Counted from the first letter of the stretch, positions 1 to 9,268 are shown. The stretch is 19,496 nt of DNA from Amanita rubescens (GCA_015039365.1 WION01000774.1:1-19496), one strand, 5' to 3'. Numbers and translations: made by a program. Notes: generated from the sequence alone by a model not told the origin.

Positions 1-351
1 CTCTAGATCTCCTGTTCTGGATGCCCCATAAGTTGGGGTACCCTGGCCTGGTCGGTTTATCTAGGCTGCGAGCGGGAGAGTGAGTATGTCAGTTCTGTGG
101 ATCAGTACGGCGACAGCTGTGCAAATCCCGCTTTTTTGCTGTTATTCTTGCTCCGCCTTGGCGACTCTCACGGTCCATGTTTGAAGAATCACGGCATTGA
201 CAGGTTCACCACTAGATACAACTTTACAACTTGGTCTGAGAGAAATCGCAGCTGGGACGAACAAAAAGTTCTTTTTGATTTGTTCAATTACATATCGTGC
301 AAATGGTGTGTACAACTTGTACAGTGGCAAATTGAAGATGGTAATACATAT
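1..351. other. No recognisable gene; 3' flank of phosphatase pseudogene
   Basis: I see no open frame with family motifs and no RNA gene here. The only longer frames on either strand (up to 133 codons) run on into the antisense of the phosphatase pseudogene and have no recognisable motif. The left edge of the window may cut a neighbouring gene, but nothing supports one. Confidence 0.4.
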
Positions 352-1614
352 TTAAAACAAGTAAGAAATGATAATGGCGACAACGGTGCTGAGGACAACC
401 GCAGCGGAAGGGAAGGAACGTTAGAAGCTTCGCTGGTGCTTGGAGGGCTACTAGTATCATTCCAAGAGTTGCCGGTCAACAAGCCGGTAACCGTATAGTT
501 CATGAGCGGAATGTCGGTAACGTTTACATTTGTGTAATTGAGAGCAGCAGCAGCGAACTGAAATACGTTGGATATGTAGCATTGGCATCGCCGCGATTAA
601 GGCTTCCGAGATCCCAGTTGAGTTCTATAGTACGCAGGGCGGAGTAGTGCGTGTAAAAACGTGTCGTCGGTTGTGCCTCTGAGATTAGGGGGGATAACGC
701 CACCGATGAGGCAAGACCATATTTGGTTACGCTCGGCATAATATTGGCTCTCGTCGAACGTGACAAGAACCAGGGCGTCTTGCATGAATGTAGCGTTGGC
801 AAGGTACGATGAGAAGAACCCGTCGAGCCAAATGCCAGAAAAACTACGGTTGGTATCATGTCCGTCGTTATCTATGTTGGGAATATAAAAAGAGTAGCAG
901 GCATATTGTTATTCGTAACATCTTCTATAAAGATATCAGCTATAAAGAGAATGAGACGAGACGAATGAGTCGACAACGTGTCTTACAATGAACAATGTTT
1001 GCCGAACGAGTTTGGTTCAGACCGATGCTATCGAACTGGACGGCAGGGTTGTGTTTACGGAAATATGTGCTGTTGGCGTTGACGTAACCGTCAGCCTGCG
1101 GCGGGAATATCTTCATTGTATGTTTTCCAGGTCAATCCCTTTTGTTCGAGCAAGTCAAAGATGGATGTCTCGTTTGCGGGTATATCGTAGTAGACGCTCA
1201 TCTGTGATACCAAAATTGGTACCTGCAACGGCGGCGATATAGTTGGGTTGGGAGGGGTGGGTGATGCTATTGTAATTAGTCAAGACGATTCCATGCTGGG
1301 CAATCGCTCGGTATTGCGGGAGATTGACGACATTGCCAAAGTCCTGATTGGAATAGCATTGTAAGGTGCGTGTTGAATTGTATCTGGCCATCATAGGCCT
1401 ACCTGATTTTCGAGGAAGATTTCCAGGAAATACTTGAATACCTTACCGGTTGGAGCACCCGGTGTATTTGTGTTATTGTAGAGGGCAGCAGTCGCGCTAG
1501 GAAACGCTGACAATATTACGGGCTGCCTGATATGAAGGCAGGGGTTGGAGTTTGCGCATAGACGGGGGAGAGTGCTGCTAGCGTAGAAAGAGCAGTGAGT
1601 GCAAGGCTACGCAT
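352..1614 (-). pseudogene. Acid phosphatase (phosphoesterase family) pseudogene, copy 1
   Basis: The relic keeps the three-exon layout of its two downstream-array sisters. It starts at an ATG at 1614 followed by a secretion signal ending in a VYAQ-like site. Donor and acceptor sites for both introns are still present, and it retains the family motifs I-F-L-E-N, T-H-P-S-Q-P-N-Y, N-D-G-H-D, F-D-E and T-H-Y-S. The reading frame is broken by single-base indels relative to both intact copies: GGG instead of GGGG at 1520-1522, one extra base near 1192-1200, one lost near 1089-1096 (giving an in-frame TGA), one lost near 897, one extra near 649-656, one lost near 575-580, and another in the C-terminal tail near 415-440. 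The hydrophobic tail and its stop (TAA, 352-354) survive in a shifted frame. The many scattered indels argue against sequencing error. Any product would stop after about 32 residues. Confidence 0.9.
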
Positions 1615-1654
1615 GATAACAAGGAATCAGCAACTACATCGATATCGGAGGCCG

Positions 1655-1738
1655 TTATATAGGTCAGGAACCATGACATGTCGAGCACGTGGGTTCTTGT
1701 TCCTTGCATCAGGATTCAGCATGACACGTCTACACGTG
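1655..1738 (-). promoter_or_regulatory. Relic promoter: TATA box and two CACGTG sites
   Basis: On the minus strand a TATATAA (1655-1661) lies 41-47 bases before the pseudogene ATG. Two CACGTG hexamers follow at 1686-1691 and 1733-1738, about 72 and 119 bases upstream of the start. CACGTG is the known binding core of the phosphate-starvation regulators Pho4 (yeast) and NUC-1 (Neurospora). Assigning it to phosphate control here is inference. Confidence 0.5.
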
Positions 1739-2432
1739 CTCTTTTCCTTTTGAATCCTAAAGTTCAATAACACGCCCTTGCAAGTTCTTGAAAGTGATCT
1801 AGAAGTAACAAATGCCGCGCTCAGCACACAGCGGGGAATGACTCAGGTAAAAAACAGCTGAAATAGGCTATGACACTCCTGCAACGCTTGAGTGTCATGA
1901 AGAGCCCGGAGCATCAGGAACCCAGAAGTACGTGCCACAATCATTGAAAAGGAGTTTTATGTCCTGAGGTGCGGGGCGCCTGCCAGTAGATCTGACGATC
2001 AAAGTGTATATGTACATGCGACTTTCGAGCTACCAGCAGGGCGGTAGGTTGTCAGCAAGTCGCCAGACGAAGAATGCTGTCCGTGAGTGGCGTGGATCGC
2101 AGTCGCAGGGGGCGGGTCCATTCTAAATCGATCTGCGGTTCTAGTTTGGACGTCAGGAGGCCATGATGGTGTGCTGTTAGCTGGTTCGTCGATGAAGCGG
2201 AAACATGTGTCTCGACTGCTGGATGATTAATACCAAATCAACGCCAACAGGTAGTAGTGACACGGGCATCCATTGATTCGCACTAGAAAGATGGCCCCTT
2301 CAAGCTTCATGGCGGGTCTTAGGATCAGAAGTTGTCGGCCCTCGGGCCAGGGTTGTTGTCATCATGAGCATGTGGCAAGTGGCCCTGAGCTATTATAATT
2401 TCCGATCAATATTGAGCAGAGAACGTACTAAT
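1739..2432. other. Intergenic, no gene seen
   Basis: No open frame with recognisable content. It contains one small perfect inverted repeat: ATGACACTC at 1870-1878 pairs with GAGTGTCAT at 1890-1898, with an 11-nt loop. Everything else appears to be unique spacer up to the left end of the inverted-repeat element. Confidence 0.4.
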
Positions 2433-2477
2433 CAGGACCCCCGAATATCCCCTCAGATGCCTGATCCGGGCAAGTGG

Positions 2478-2571
2478 ATTTTTATCCGCACCAATTTTCG
2501 CCAATTTTTATCCGCAAAATGCACCAGGCATCTAAATAGGGCAATTTTTATCCGCACTCCGGATCAGGCAT
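2478..2571. repeat. Left-side subterminal repeat modules (three copies)
   Basis: The core ATTTTTATCCGCA occurs at 2478-2490, 2503-2515 and 2543-2555. The second and third copies are followed by an AGGCAT tail; the third reads on to GGATCAGGCAT at 2561-2571. That tail is the inverse of ATGCCTGATCCGG at 2457-2469, so a 13-bp inverted repeat encloses the three cores. Confidence 0.75.
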
Positions 2572-2907
2572 AAGTAAAAATCACAATTTCAAGTCCAACG
2601 GAGCGGGTTCTTAAGGTCATTCGCAATCCTTTGGCGACGTTTTAAACAGCTGGAGAGGTATATAATCAGCCCAAGGCCTGATGAAGATACCAACGTTTGC
2701 TGACGCACTAGCCACGGTGTTTGCTGCATTTCCGCTGATAGCTGTACCGGGACCTGGCCACGTATAATGCCATTTCGGCCACCAGCCGCTACAGGCCGTG
2801 TATGACGTGCTGTTCTCTCTAAACCCAGTGCCAACACCTATCTCCTCTGATAATGGCCTGGAATTGGCGCAGGATTACGTCGCCCGAAGTTCGACTCCCG
2901 ACTAGGT

Positions 2908-3076
2908 CAATTTTTATCCGCACCAGGATCAGGCGTGTCCCATATGACCCATTTTTATCCGCACCACTTCTGCTTATGAGGATCAGGCCGCCTGGTCGAA
3001 AACCTCAATTTTTATCCGTTTTCATCAGGCATTTGGACCCAAACCGCCAATTTTATCCGCACAGGGGGAGGCATTT
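2908..3076. repeat. Right-side subterminal repeat modules (four copies)
   Basis: Four more copies of the AATTTTTATCCGCAC core begin at about 2908, 2951, 3006 and 3047 (the last lacks one T). Each is followed after a short spacer by a GATCAGGC- or AGGCAT-like tail. They have the same orientation as the left-side copies, so the cores are direct rather than mirror-image repeats. Confidence 0.75.
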
Positions 3077-3294
3077 GGCAGAATATTCGGGGGTCCTGTC
3101 TAATCTGTTTTCCGTATTGAGGCAATACCTGCAAGCACGCTTGTAGTAAACAAGACCGTTAAACTGGCTCGTACATCACCCAGCTTTCGGAAGACGATCG
3201 TACAACCAATAGTTGCGTGTTCACCAAGAGAACGGCAATAGCTACGTGTAACAATATCTAAACAAATGATACTGGTGATGTCCGAGTACAATGT

Positions 3295-4587
3295 TCAAAG
3301 CAAGTAAGGAACAACGATGGCCGCAACGACGCTGAGAGCAACTGCAGCAAAGAGGTGTGCGACGTTGGTATTTACAGCTCCGGACGACGGCTTGCTACCG
3401 CTGGCACTCCCGTTTTGAGTTGCGTTGTAGGATTGGTTGGTCAACAGGCCAGTTATGGAATTATTCATGAACGGGATGTTGGAAACGTTCACATTGGTAT
3501 AATTGAGAGCAGATGCAGCGAACTGGAATACGTTGGAAAGGGTGGCGTTCGCATCGCCGCGGTTAAGGCTTCCAAGGTCCCAGTTGAGTTCTACGGTGCG
3601 CAGGGCGGAATAGTGAGTGTAGAACGTATTGTCGGTGGTGTTTCTAAGTCTGGCGGGGATAGCACCGCCGATGAGACAGGACCATACTTGATTACGAATT
3701 GTGTAATTTTCGGACTCGTCGAATGTGATAAGAACGAGGGCTTCATTCATGAATGAAGCGTTGGCAAGGGTCGATTTCAAGAACCCATCAAGCCAAGTGC
3801 CAGCATAACTTCCGTTGGTATTGTGACCATCGTTGTTTATGTTGGGGGTATAAACAGAATAGGCAGGCATATTTTTATTTGCGATATCCACCTGTAAAAC
3901 ACTGGCTATAACAGGGAATGAGGACGAGACGACTGAGTTAACAACATATCTTACAATGAACAACGTTCGCCGAACGAGTTTGGTTCAGTCCTATGCTATC
4001 GAAAACGATGGCAAAGTTATGTTTCCGGACGTATGTGCCGTTCGCATTGGAGTAGCCGGTCCACCCTGCGGCAGGGATATCTTCGTTGTATCCTTTCCAG
4101 GTTAACCCCTTCTGTTCGAGCAAATCAAAGATAGACGTCTCGTTGGCGGGTATATCGTAGTAGTTGTCGTCGATGATGCCGAGGTTAGATCCTGCGACAG
4201 CAGCGATATAATTGGGCTCGGAAGGGTGGGTGATGGCATTATAATTCGTCAGCAAGATTCCCTGTTCTGCAACAGCTTGGAATTGCGGGAGCTGGACGAT
4301 GGTGTCATAGTCCTGGACGAAAAGACATTGGGATATGTATAAACTGAATCCAGCCGTCATAGGCTCACCTCATTCTCGAGCCAAATCTGCATGAAATACT
4401 TGAATACCTTGCCTTTTGGAGCGCTCGGCGCATTTGTGTTGTTGTAAAGCGCAGAAGTCGCACTAGGTAACGCTGACAAAATTACGGGGCTGCCTGAAAT
4501 GAAGGCAGACGCTGTCGAAGTCTGCGCATGGACAGAGGAGAGGGCTGCTAGCGCAGAAAGAACTGCGAGGGTAAGGCAAGTAGGCAT
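3295..4587 (-). CDS. Secreted, probably GPI-anchored acid phosphatase (phosphoesterase family), intact
   Basis: Exons 4587-4369, 4312-3955 and 3905-3295 join in phase to give 395 aa. Introns are 4368-4313 (56 nt) and 3954-3906 (49 nt), both GT-AG. Residues 1-21 are a signal peptide ending in S-V-H-A. The body shows the PF04185-type acid phosphatase motifs: L-E-N at 70-72, T-H-P-S-E-P-N-Y at 101-108, K-H-N, P-N-x-x-N-D-G-H at 213-220, F-D-E at 254-256 and T-H-Y-S at 289-292. Many N-x-S/T sequons fit a secreted glycoprotein. The last 25 residues form a small-plus-hydrophobic tail, as in GPI-anchored fungal PHOa-type enzymes. The expected role is release of phosphate from organic phosphomonoesters at the cell surface. 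It is the only copy in the array with all conserved motifs. Family assignment is strong; substrate and anchor are inferred. Confidence 0.92.
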
Positions 4588-4632
4588 GGCAGCAGCCTGG
4601 AGTCAGCACCGGCAGTTGATGTTCGATGGTCG

Positions 4633-4770
4633 TATATATAGAGGCGTTGCCCAAATATATATATAAATTCACGTACTAGTAGTTAGTTTGAAGTTGTGGC
4701 TTCCCTGACTGTGACACGCGTAGTACATCCCTCGCACACGTGCGTGAACTCCCCCCAGGACCCGCACGTT
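4633..4770 (-). promoter_or_regulatory. Promoter of intact acid phosphatase: TATA plus CACGTG
   Basis: TATATATA at 4633-4640 lies 46-53 bases before the ATG. CACGTG at 4737-4742 lies about 150 bases upstream, inside the palindrome-like CGCACACGTGCGTG. A weaker CACGTT follows at 4765-4770. This combination matches known Pho4/NUC-1 targets of phosphate-repressible phosphatases; actual control is inferred. Confidence 0.5.
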
Positions 4771-5947
4771 CTCCGTCAGGTGGCTCGATCCTAATTTAAT
4801 TATCATTGTCTGCTTAAATGTTCCTTAACATCTCAACATACAAAATCAGACGCAAAAATGTATGGGTAAAGGTAATTGCAAGGTTATTCAGAAAAAGTAG
4901 ACAAATTGAACGGAAGCTGCGGTAGCTAAAACAACCTACATTCGGTTCTTTATGTGAATTATATACAAGCTTCGCTATAACGCGAATTCGGGCAAAAATG
5001 GCCGGTCCCAGTTCGTTCTTCATGATCAGAGGTATTAGAAAAAGCGGAGATAACGGAGCCTGCAAGATCATAGTTTCCCTAGTGAATTCGTCGCCGCTGA
5101 CGCCTAAGGTTTCCCCGACAAGGCTTATAACGTTAATGCAGCGTCGTTCAAGAAGGTAGAAGCGTCGCGAGAAAGAGAAAGAGTTCATTCTAGCTGTAGT
5201 AACGATGGCGCGGAAGCTGAGCTAGAAGACTAGACTAGTGCTGAACAAGCTCGTCACAGATCATGCACCTGCAGCATAGGTTGCGAGAACCACGATCGTC
5301 CTAGTACTTTCTGGCCGTGTTTTCCTGCTGGCTGATCGTGTAATGGAGTGCATTTGTAAAGACTACGGGTTATCCTCCAGATATTTAGCCTGTTGGGCAC
5401 GTGTCTCAGTCTGTCCCAAGGATAATGGGTTTTGTGCAACCAACCGGGTTGCTGTCGCGGGTGAACTTCGGAACGAAATTCTAGTAGTCGCCCCTCGGAT
5501 AAGCAGGATCAGTAGTATACATTGACCAGTCGACCCACGAGGTCAGGATTTGGTGCGGTGCAGTCGATGGCCCTAAGCTTGGTGTGACGACGCCAGCAAG
5601 AGTTTTTTTCGGAGCGTGTCAAGTATTGCGGACCATCAATTTCCATCGTCCTCGCATGGCATGCACCACGTAAGACAAGAATGCATGAATCAGAGGAAGG
5701 GATGGGTTTGCTTTAGTTGAGCGTCGTGAGGCCCGAGTGATTACAATTTTGCCACGTGGCATCCTGTTCGTTTCCAAACTATCGCCATTATTATTAGTGG
5801 AGAAATTTTAATTAGCGGCAATTACGCAATGTCCATGAGGTGATCTATATTATTATATAATACAGTCCGACAACGGAAAATTTAAAGTCACATACAACAT
5901 GCAAGTAATGTAATGCAAAAGGCGGTCAGATACTCGATAACGAACAT
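4771..5947. other. Intergenic, no supported gene
   Basis: A 124-codon minus-strand frame (4814-5188) has no motif I recognise, and the opposite strand is also partly open, so I do not call it. Further CACGTG sites occur at 5398-5403 and inside the perfect 12-bp palindrome TGCCACGTGGCA at 5750-5761. AT-rich tracts lie at about 5846-5861. Confidence 0.4.
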
Positions 5948-7223
5948 CTAAAACAGGTAGGGAACACCGACGGCAGCAACGGCGTTGAGAGCAGCTGCAG
6001 CAAAGAGGTGCGCAACGTTGGTAGTGCCAACAGCTCCGGACGAGTCGCTACCCCCACTCCCACCCCCACCTCCATGAGTCGCGTTATAGGATTGGTCGGT
6101 CAACAGACCGGTTATGGGACCATTCATAAGAGGGACGTTGGAAACGTCCACATTGGTGTAATTGAGAGCAGATGCAGCGAACTGGAATACATTGGCAAGG
6201 GTGGTATCTGCGTCGTTGCGGTTCAGACTTCCGAGACCCCAGTTGAGCTCTACGGTATGCAGGGCGGAATAGTGAGTATAGAACGTGTTGTCGGTGGTGT
6301 TTCTAAGGCTCGCGGGAATAACACCACCAATAAGACAGGACCATACTTGGTTGCGAACTGCGCGATTTTGGGACTCGTCGAATGAGATAACAACGAGGGC
6401 TTCATTCATGAATGCAGCGTTGGCAAGGGTCGATTGCAAGAACCCATCGAGCCAAGGGCCAGCAGAAGTACTGTTGGCATCGTTATTTACGTTGGGTAGA
6501 TAGTAGGAGTAGGCGGGGATATTGTTATTCGCAATATCCACTTGTAGGACATCGGCTATGGACAAGGCAATGAGGATGACAGACGAGTGAATAGATGAAA
6601 TGTCATACCAGGAACAACGTTCCCAGAACGAGTTTGGTTCAACCCGATGCTGTCGAAAACGATGGCAGGGTTGTGTTTTCGGACGTACGTGCTGTTTGCG
6701 TTGTTGTTGCCCGTCCACCCTGCGGCAGGGATTTCTTCGATGTATGCTTTCCAGGTTAACCCCTTCTGTTCAAGCAAATCAAACACAGATGTCTCGCTCG
6801 CAGGTATATCGTAGTAGTCGTTGTTGGTGATGCCGAAATTAGAGCCTGCGACAGCGGCGATATAGTTGGGCTGTGACGGGTGAGAGATGGCATTATAGTT
6901 CGTCAGCAAGATCCCCTGTTCTGCAACAGCTTGGAATTGGGGGAGCTGGACGATGGTTTCATAGTCCTGGATGAAAAGACATTGAGAATGTCATAAACTG
7001 GATCCGGCCGTCATAGGCTCACCTCAAGCACGAGCCAAATCTGCATAAAATACTTGAATACCTTGCCTGTTGGAGCGCTCGGTGCATTTGTGTTGTTGTA
7101 AAGCGCAGCAGTCGCGCTAGGTAACGCTGACAAAATCACGGGGCTGCCTGAAACGAAGGCAGTCTGTGCATGGACAGAGGGGAGGGCTGCTAGCGCAAAA
7201 GCAGCAAGCGGAAGACTGCGCAT
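5948..7223 (-). CDS. Acid phosphatase paralogue with lost active-site residues (possible pseudoenzyme)
   Basis: Exons 7223-7023, 6966-6609 and 6555-5948 join in phase to give 388 aa. Introns are 7022-6967 (56 nt) and 6608-6556 (53 nt), in the same positions and phases as in the intact copy. It has a signal peptide (ending S-V-H-A at about residue 19), S-H-P-S-Q-P-N-Y (95-102), F-D-E (245-247), T-H-Y-S, a Gly/Ser-rich linker and a hydrophobic GPI-like tail. Unlike its sisters it reads I-W-L-V-L-E where they have I-W-L-E-N, and N-N-D-A-N where they have N-N-D-G-H, with a 3-residue deletion there. In the related Francisella AcpA the Glu-Asn pair binds the catalytic metal, so phosphatase activity may be lost. 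The frame, splice sites and N-glycosylation sequons are all preserved, which suggests it is still expressed. Confidence 0.88.
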
Positions 7224-7260
7224 GATAACGGGGAATAAGCAATTGCTTCGACATCCAATG

Positions 7261-7272
7261 ATTATACTTATA
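7261..7272 (-). promoter_or_regulatory. TATA region of acid phosphatase copy 3
   Basis: TATAAGTATAAT on the minus strand lies about 38-49 bases before the ATG, the same distance as in the two sister genes. Unlike them, no CACGTG is found in the first 450 bases upstream; the nearest is at 7726-7731, about 503 bases away. Confidence 0.45.
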
Positions 7273-7805
7273 CCTTGTTCCCAGCCTCAAGGATCAAACC
7301 CCGGGTTCTTTCCATTACGACAATCACGACATGTCTACTCGTGTATGAATTCCATCAACGTCCTGCTTGCAACCACCCAACTGGTGGTCTTTACAGTAGT
7401 TCAGTTACTAAAACATCCAATATGATTAGTCGAATTCGAGAGCTAGCTAGAATTTGATAGCCATACCTGGCCCGCCCATGGCGGACGTAAAGCGTCCCCT
7501 CACTAACGGCATTTCCAGCTAGAATGACGGGTGATTTCGTGCCAGCTACCTCACCTGAGGCGCCTGATCGCGACATCAAGAACTTGCTCTGGCGGGTGAC
7601 AATAGAAATAAGTCGAGTCGAGTTCATCGACAATTAATGTAAAAATGGGATGGAGTAAGTGAAGGGCGGTGAAACAATCCTCCATGAGATGGCATCAAGT
7701 CTAACCAAAAATGGCTGTCTCGCAACACGTGTGAAATTTGGACATTTAGAGTAGTCAGGGGTAATGTACTAAATAAGGTAGCTTATTAATCATGGCTCGC
7801 CTCCA
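7273..7805. other. Intergenic between phosphatase array and tandem duplication
   Basis: No gene recognised. A minus-strand frame of 80 codons (7391-7633) has no known motif. The only noted element is the CACGTG at 7726-7731. The left edge of the duplicated segment begins shortly after. Confidence 0.35.
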
Positions 7806-8309
7806 AATTCTGCGCAGCAATCCTGAGATCTGGGCAAGCGGGTACATGATCGTCATCGACGCCGGCGTAGTGCTCCGTGCTTATGAGAACGTGTTCAGAT
7901 GGTCGGATGAAGGGCAGCGGGGATGGCATGCTGAGGGCGGTGTTACTATGGATGGCAAATACTGTCTTGGCGAAAGGTGTCACGCCGTGGCTATGATATC
8001 GCGTTCATCAGTTACTGCTTCGTCTTCTTCTTCCTTCTATCCTTTCACCTTGTCCTCGAACGTATGAACTGACATAACGTCTCCTCGGACCTCCATAGTG
8101 GCAACCATGGACGATGGGAAATCTCACACGTCCCAGATACGGCGCTGGTCGACGATGATGACACATCGTGTTTGTCGGGCAAGTGCTTTACATGCCCCGT
8201 TTGGCTGATCGCTACCATCGACGTTAGAAGGCAAGCAGCGGCGGATAATATCTCCGAGGGTCATATGTAAAAGACCATTCGTAAGTACTCAGGTAAGCGG
8301 CGTGTAAAA

Positions 8310-8700
8310 CATGGAAATTTTACTACAGGTGATTATAGAGCGAGAGCAAAATAAATACTATTGCTGCTGCTCCCCTCCGTTGCCAGTCTGAGGTCATTGG
8401 AGATCTCGCCACCACCCTTGACATCCACTGCGCCGCACCTAGAATCAACACCATCTCGGCACTGGTAGCCAGCCTGCGGTCGTTGAAAACCCTCGCCACC
8501 ACGGCCGTTGAATGGTCGGTTGTGCATCTGTACTTACCATCAATCTGAAAACGGGCGCCGTGCTAGTTTAATGGCGACCACTATGTTTTCCAATGAAGAA
8601 AAGAGTATTCGGATTCAAAATTCAACAGTCATCACTAATGTACCATGTACATTGCGTTAAACAGAGAGACCAAGTTGACATCAAAAACAAGCTGCACTAT
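8310..8700. repeat. Unit A-specific segment with imperfect direct repeat
   Basis: Absent from the equivalent point of unit B, just 3' of the small-protein gene. It contains two diverged copies of a sequence about 86-93 bp long, beginning near 8348 and 8441. They share GCCAG-CTG-GGTC-TTG and CTCGCCACCAC. Read on the plus strand, both copies encode similar peptides starting K/R-I-N-T-I and containing L-A-T-T, like a decayed repeat protein. No complete gene can be built from it. Confidence 0.45.
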
Positions 8701-8727
8701 ATATGTCAAAAGTTGTTTCCACCTCCG

Positions 8728-9018
8728 CTACTTGAGCCAGCCAACGGTAACAGGGTAGGCCTCGTATGAGTCGGCATAGATGTTAACATGGTCGTTCGGC
8801 TGAACTGTGAAGGTTTGCGTTGAGCTCGGCGTCGTGACTGTGAGCGTCTCAGCCGCCTTCCTCGACCAGTAGTTCCTGCTTGAACATTCAGGGGCGGCGG
8901 CGACGATAGTCTGGTACATGATGGCCGGCTTGACATTGAACGAGGAATGGCTACCTCCCGAAGTATTGGTGATTGAAACGGAGATATCAGCACCACTACG
9001 ATTGGAGATCCAAGGCAT
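8728..9018 (-). CDS. Small protein of unknown function, 96 aa (copy A)
   Basis: Single-exon coding frame with ATG at 9018. No signal peptide or membrane segment is visible. It aligns along its length with the 107-aa product in unit B: both begin M-P-W-I-S-N-R, followed by D-I, V-S-I-T-N and S-G-G; Y-W-(S/T)-R lies in the middle; and N-D-H-V-N-I-Y-x-D-S-Y-E-x-Y-P is near the end. Short alternating polar and hydrophobic stretches suggest a compact beta-sandwich. It loosely resembles small uncharacterised basidiomycete proteins starting with a similar N-terminus, but I cannot name a family. Conservation of protein rather than flanking DNA between the units supports it as a real gene. Copy A ends in V-G-W-L-K and lacks the Gly/Asn-rich tail of copy B. 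Confidence 0.75.
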   Translation of the reverse strand: MPWISNRSGADISVSITNTSGGSHSSFNVKPAIMYQTIVAAAPECSSRNYWSRKAAETLTVTTPSSTQTFTVQPNDHVNIYADSYEAYPVTVGWLK

Positions 9019-9051
9019 GACTAGAGATTCGCCGGCGTCAGGACACTGGAT

Positions 9052-9072
9052 TCAACATGGAAAGACTACCAT
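9052..9072 (-). promoter_or_regulatory. Conserved 6-codon upstream ORF (unit A)
   Basis: In the leader of the 96-aa gene, an ATG at 9072 opens M-V-V-F-P-C followed by TGA, 33 bases before the main ATG. Unit B keeps the same start and length with one residue changed, suggesting a leader element that could dampen translation. Confidence 0.4.
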
Positions 9073-9149
9073 CGATGATAGCGACGTACTGGTTGGTTCG
9101 AGATAAACAGACGTTTGTAAACGATGTGGTACTACTAGCTGTGTTTGTT

Positions 9150-9268
9150 CTAAGGAAGAGCAGTGAGGTCAGCTATGACTGGTTGTGTGAAGGCGTGCGG
9201 TGAGGCCTCACCTGAACGCGTAGCGGAGGACTTGCGGCCTGAACTGCGCTGAAAGTGGGGATTTTATA
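9150..9268 (-). promoter_or_regulatory. TATA box and 5'UTR intron of the 96-aa gene
   Basis: TATAAAA at 9262-9268 on the minus strand is followed by a predicted 62-nt intron, 9211-9150, with donor CAG/GTGAGG and acceptor TTCCTTAG. The same arrangement exists in unit B (TATAAAT, CAG/GTGAAG, TTCCTTAG), so the intron lies in the untranslated leader of both genes. A CACGTG at 9385-9390 lies further upstream. Confidence 0.55.

Larger units (their letters stand above)
2433..3098. mobile_element. Putative non-autonomous DNA transposon with 16-bp terminal inverted repeats
   Basis: CAGGACCCCCGAATAT at 2433-2448 recurs as its exact reverse complement at 3083-3098. The similarity extends loosely inward to a shared ATGCCT at about 30 bases from each end. 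The flanks carry CTAAT at 2428-2432 and 3100-3104, a possible 5-bp target duplication that is offset by one base on the right. Inside both ends sit repeated modules (see the two repeat entries), as is typical of subterminal transposase-binding repeats. The centre (about 2580-2880) has no transposase-like frame; an 82-codon minus-strand frame at 2589-2837 is unrecognised. The superfamily cannot be assigned from this copy alone; hAT-like or KDZ-like elements are possibilities only. Confidence 0.6.

Noticed and set aside
2854..2899. tRNA-like A and B boxes (TGGC..., AGTTCGACTCC) inside the inverted-repeat element
   Set aside because: The B-box match is good, but the distance to any A-box-like sequence is too short and no cloverleaf can be formed, so this is not a tRNA or a clear SINE.
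3355..3756. Plus-strand open frame of 133 codons, and the similar one at 6008-6385
   Set aside because: Both are antisense shadows of exon 3 of the acid phosphatase genes; their similarity to each other only reflects the paralogous sense strands.
4814..5188. 124-codon minus-strand open frame
   Set aside because: No recognisable motif, partly open opposite strand, no promoter or splice support.
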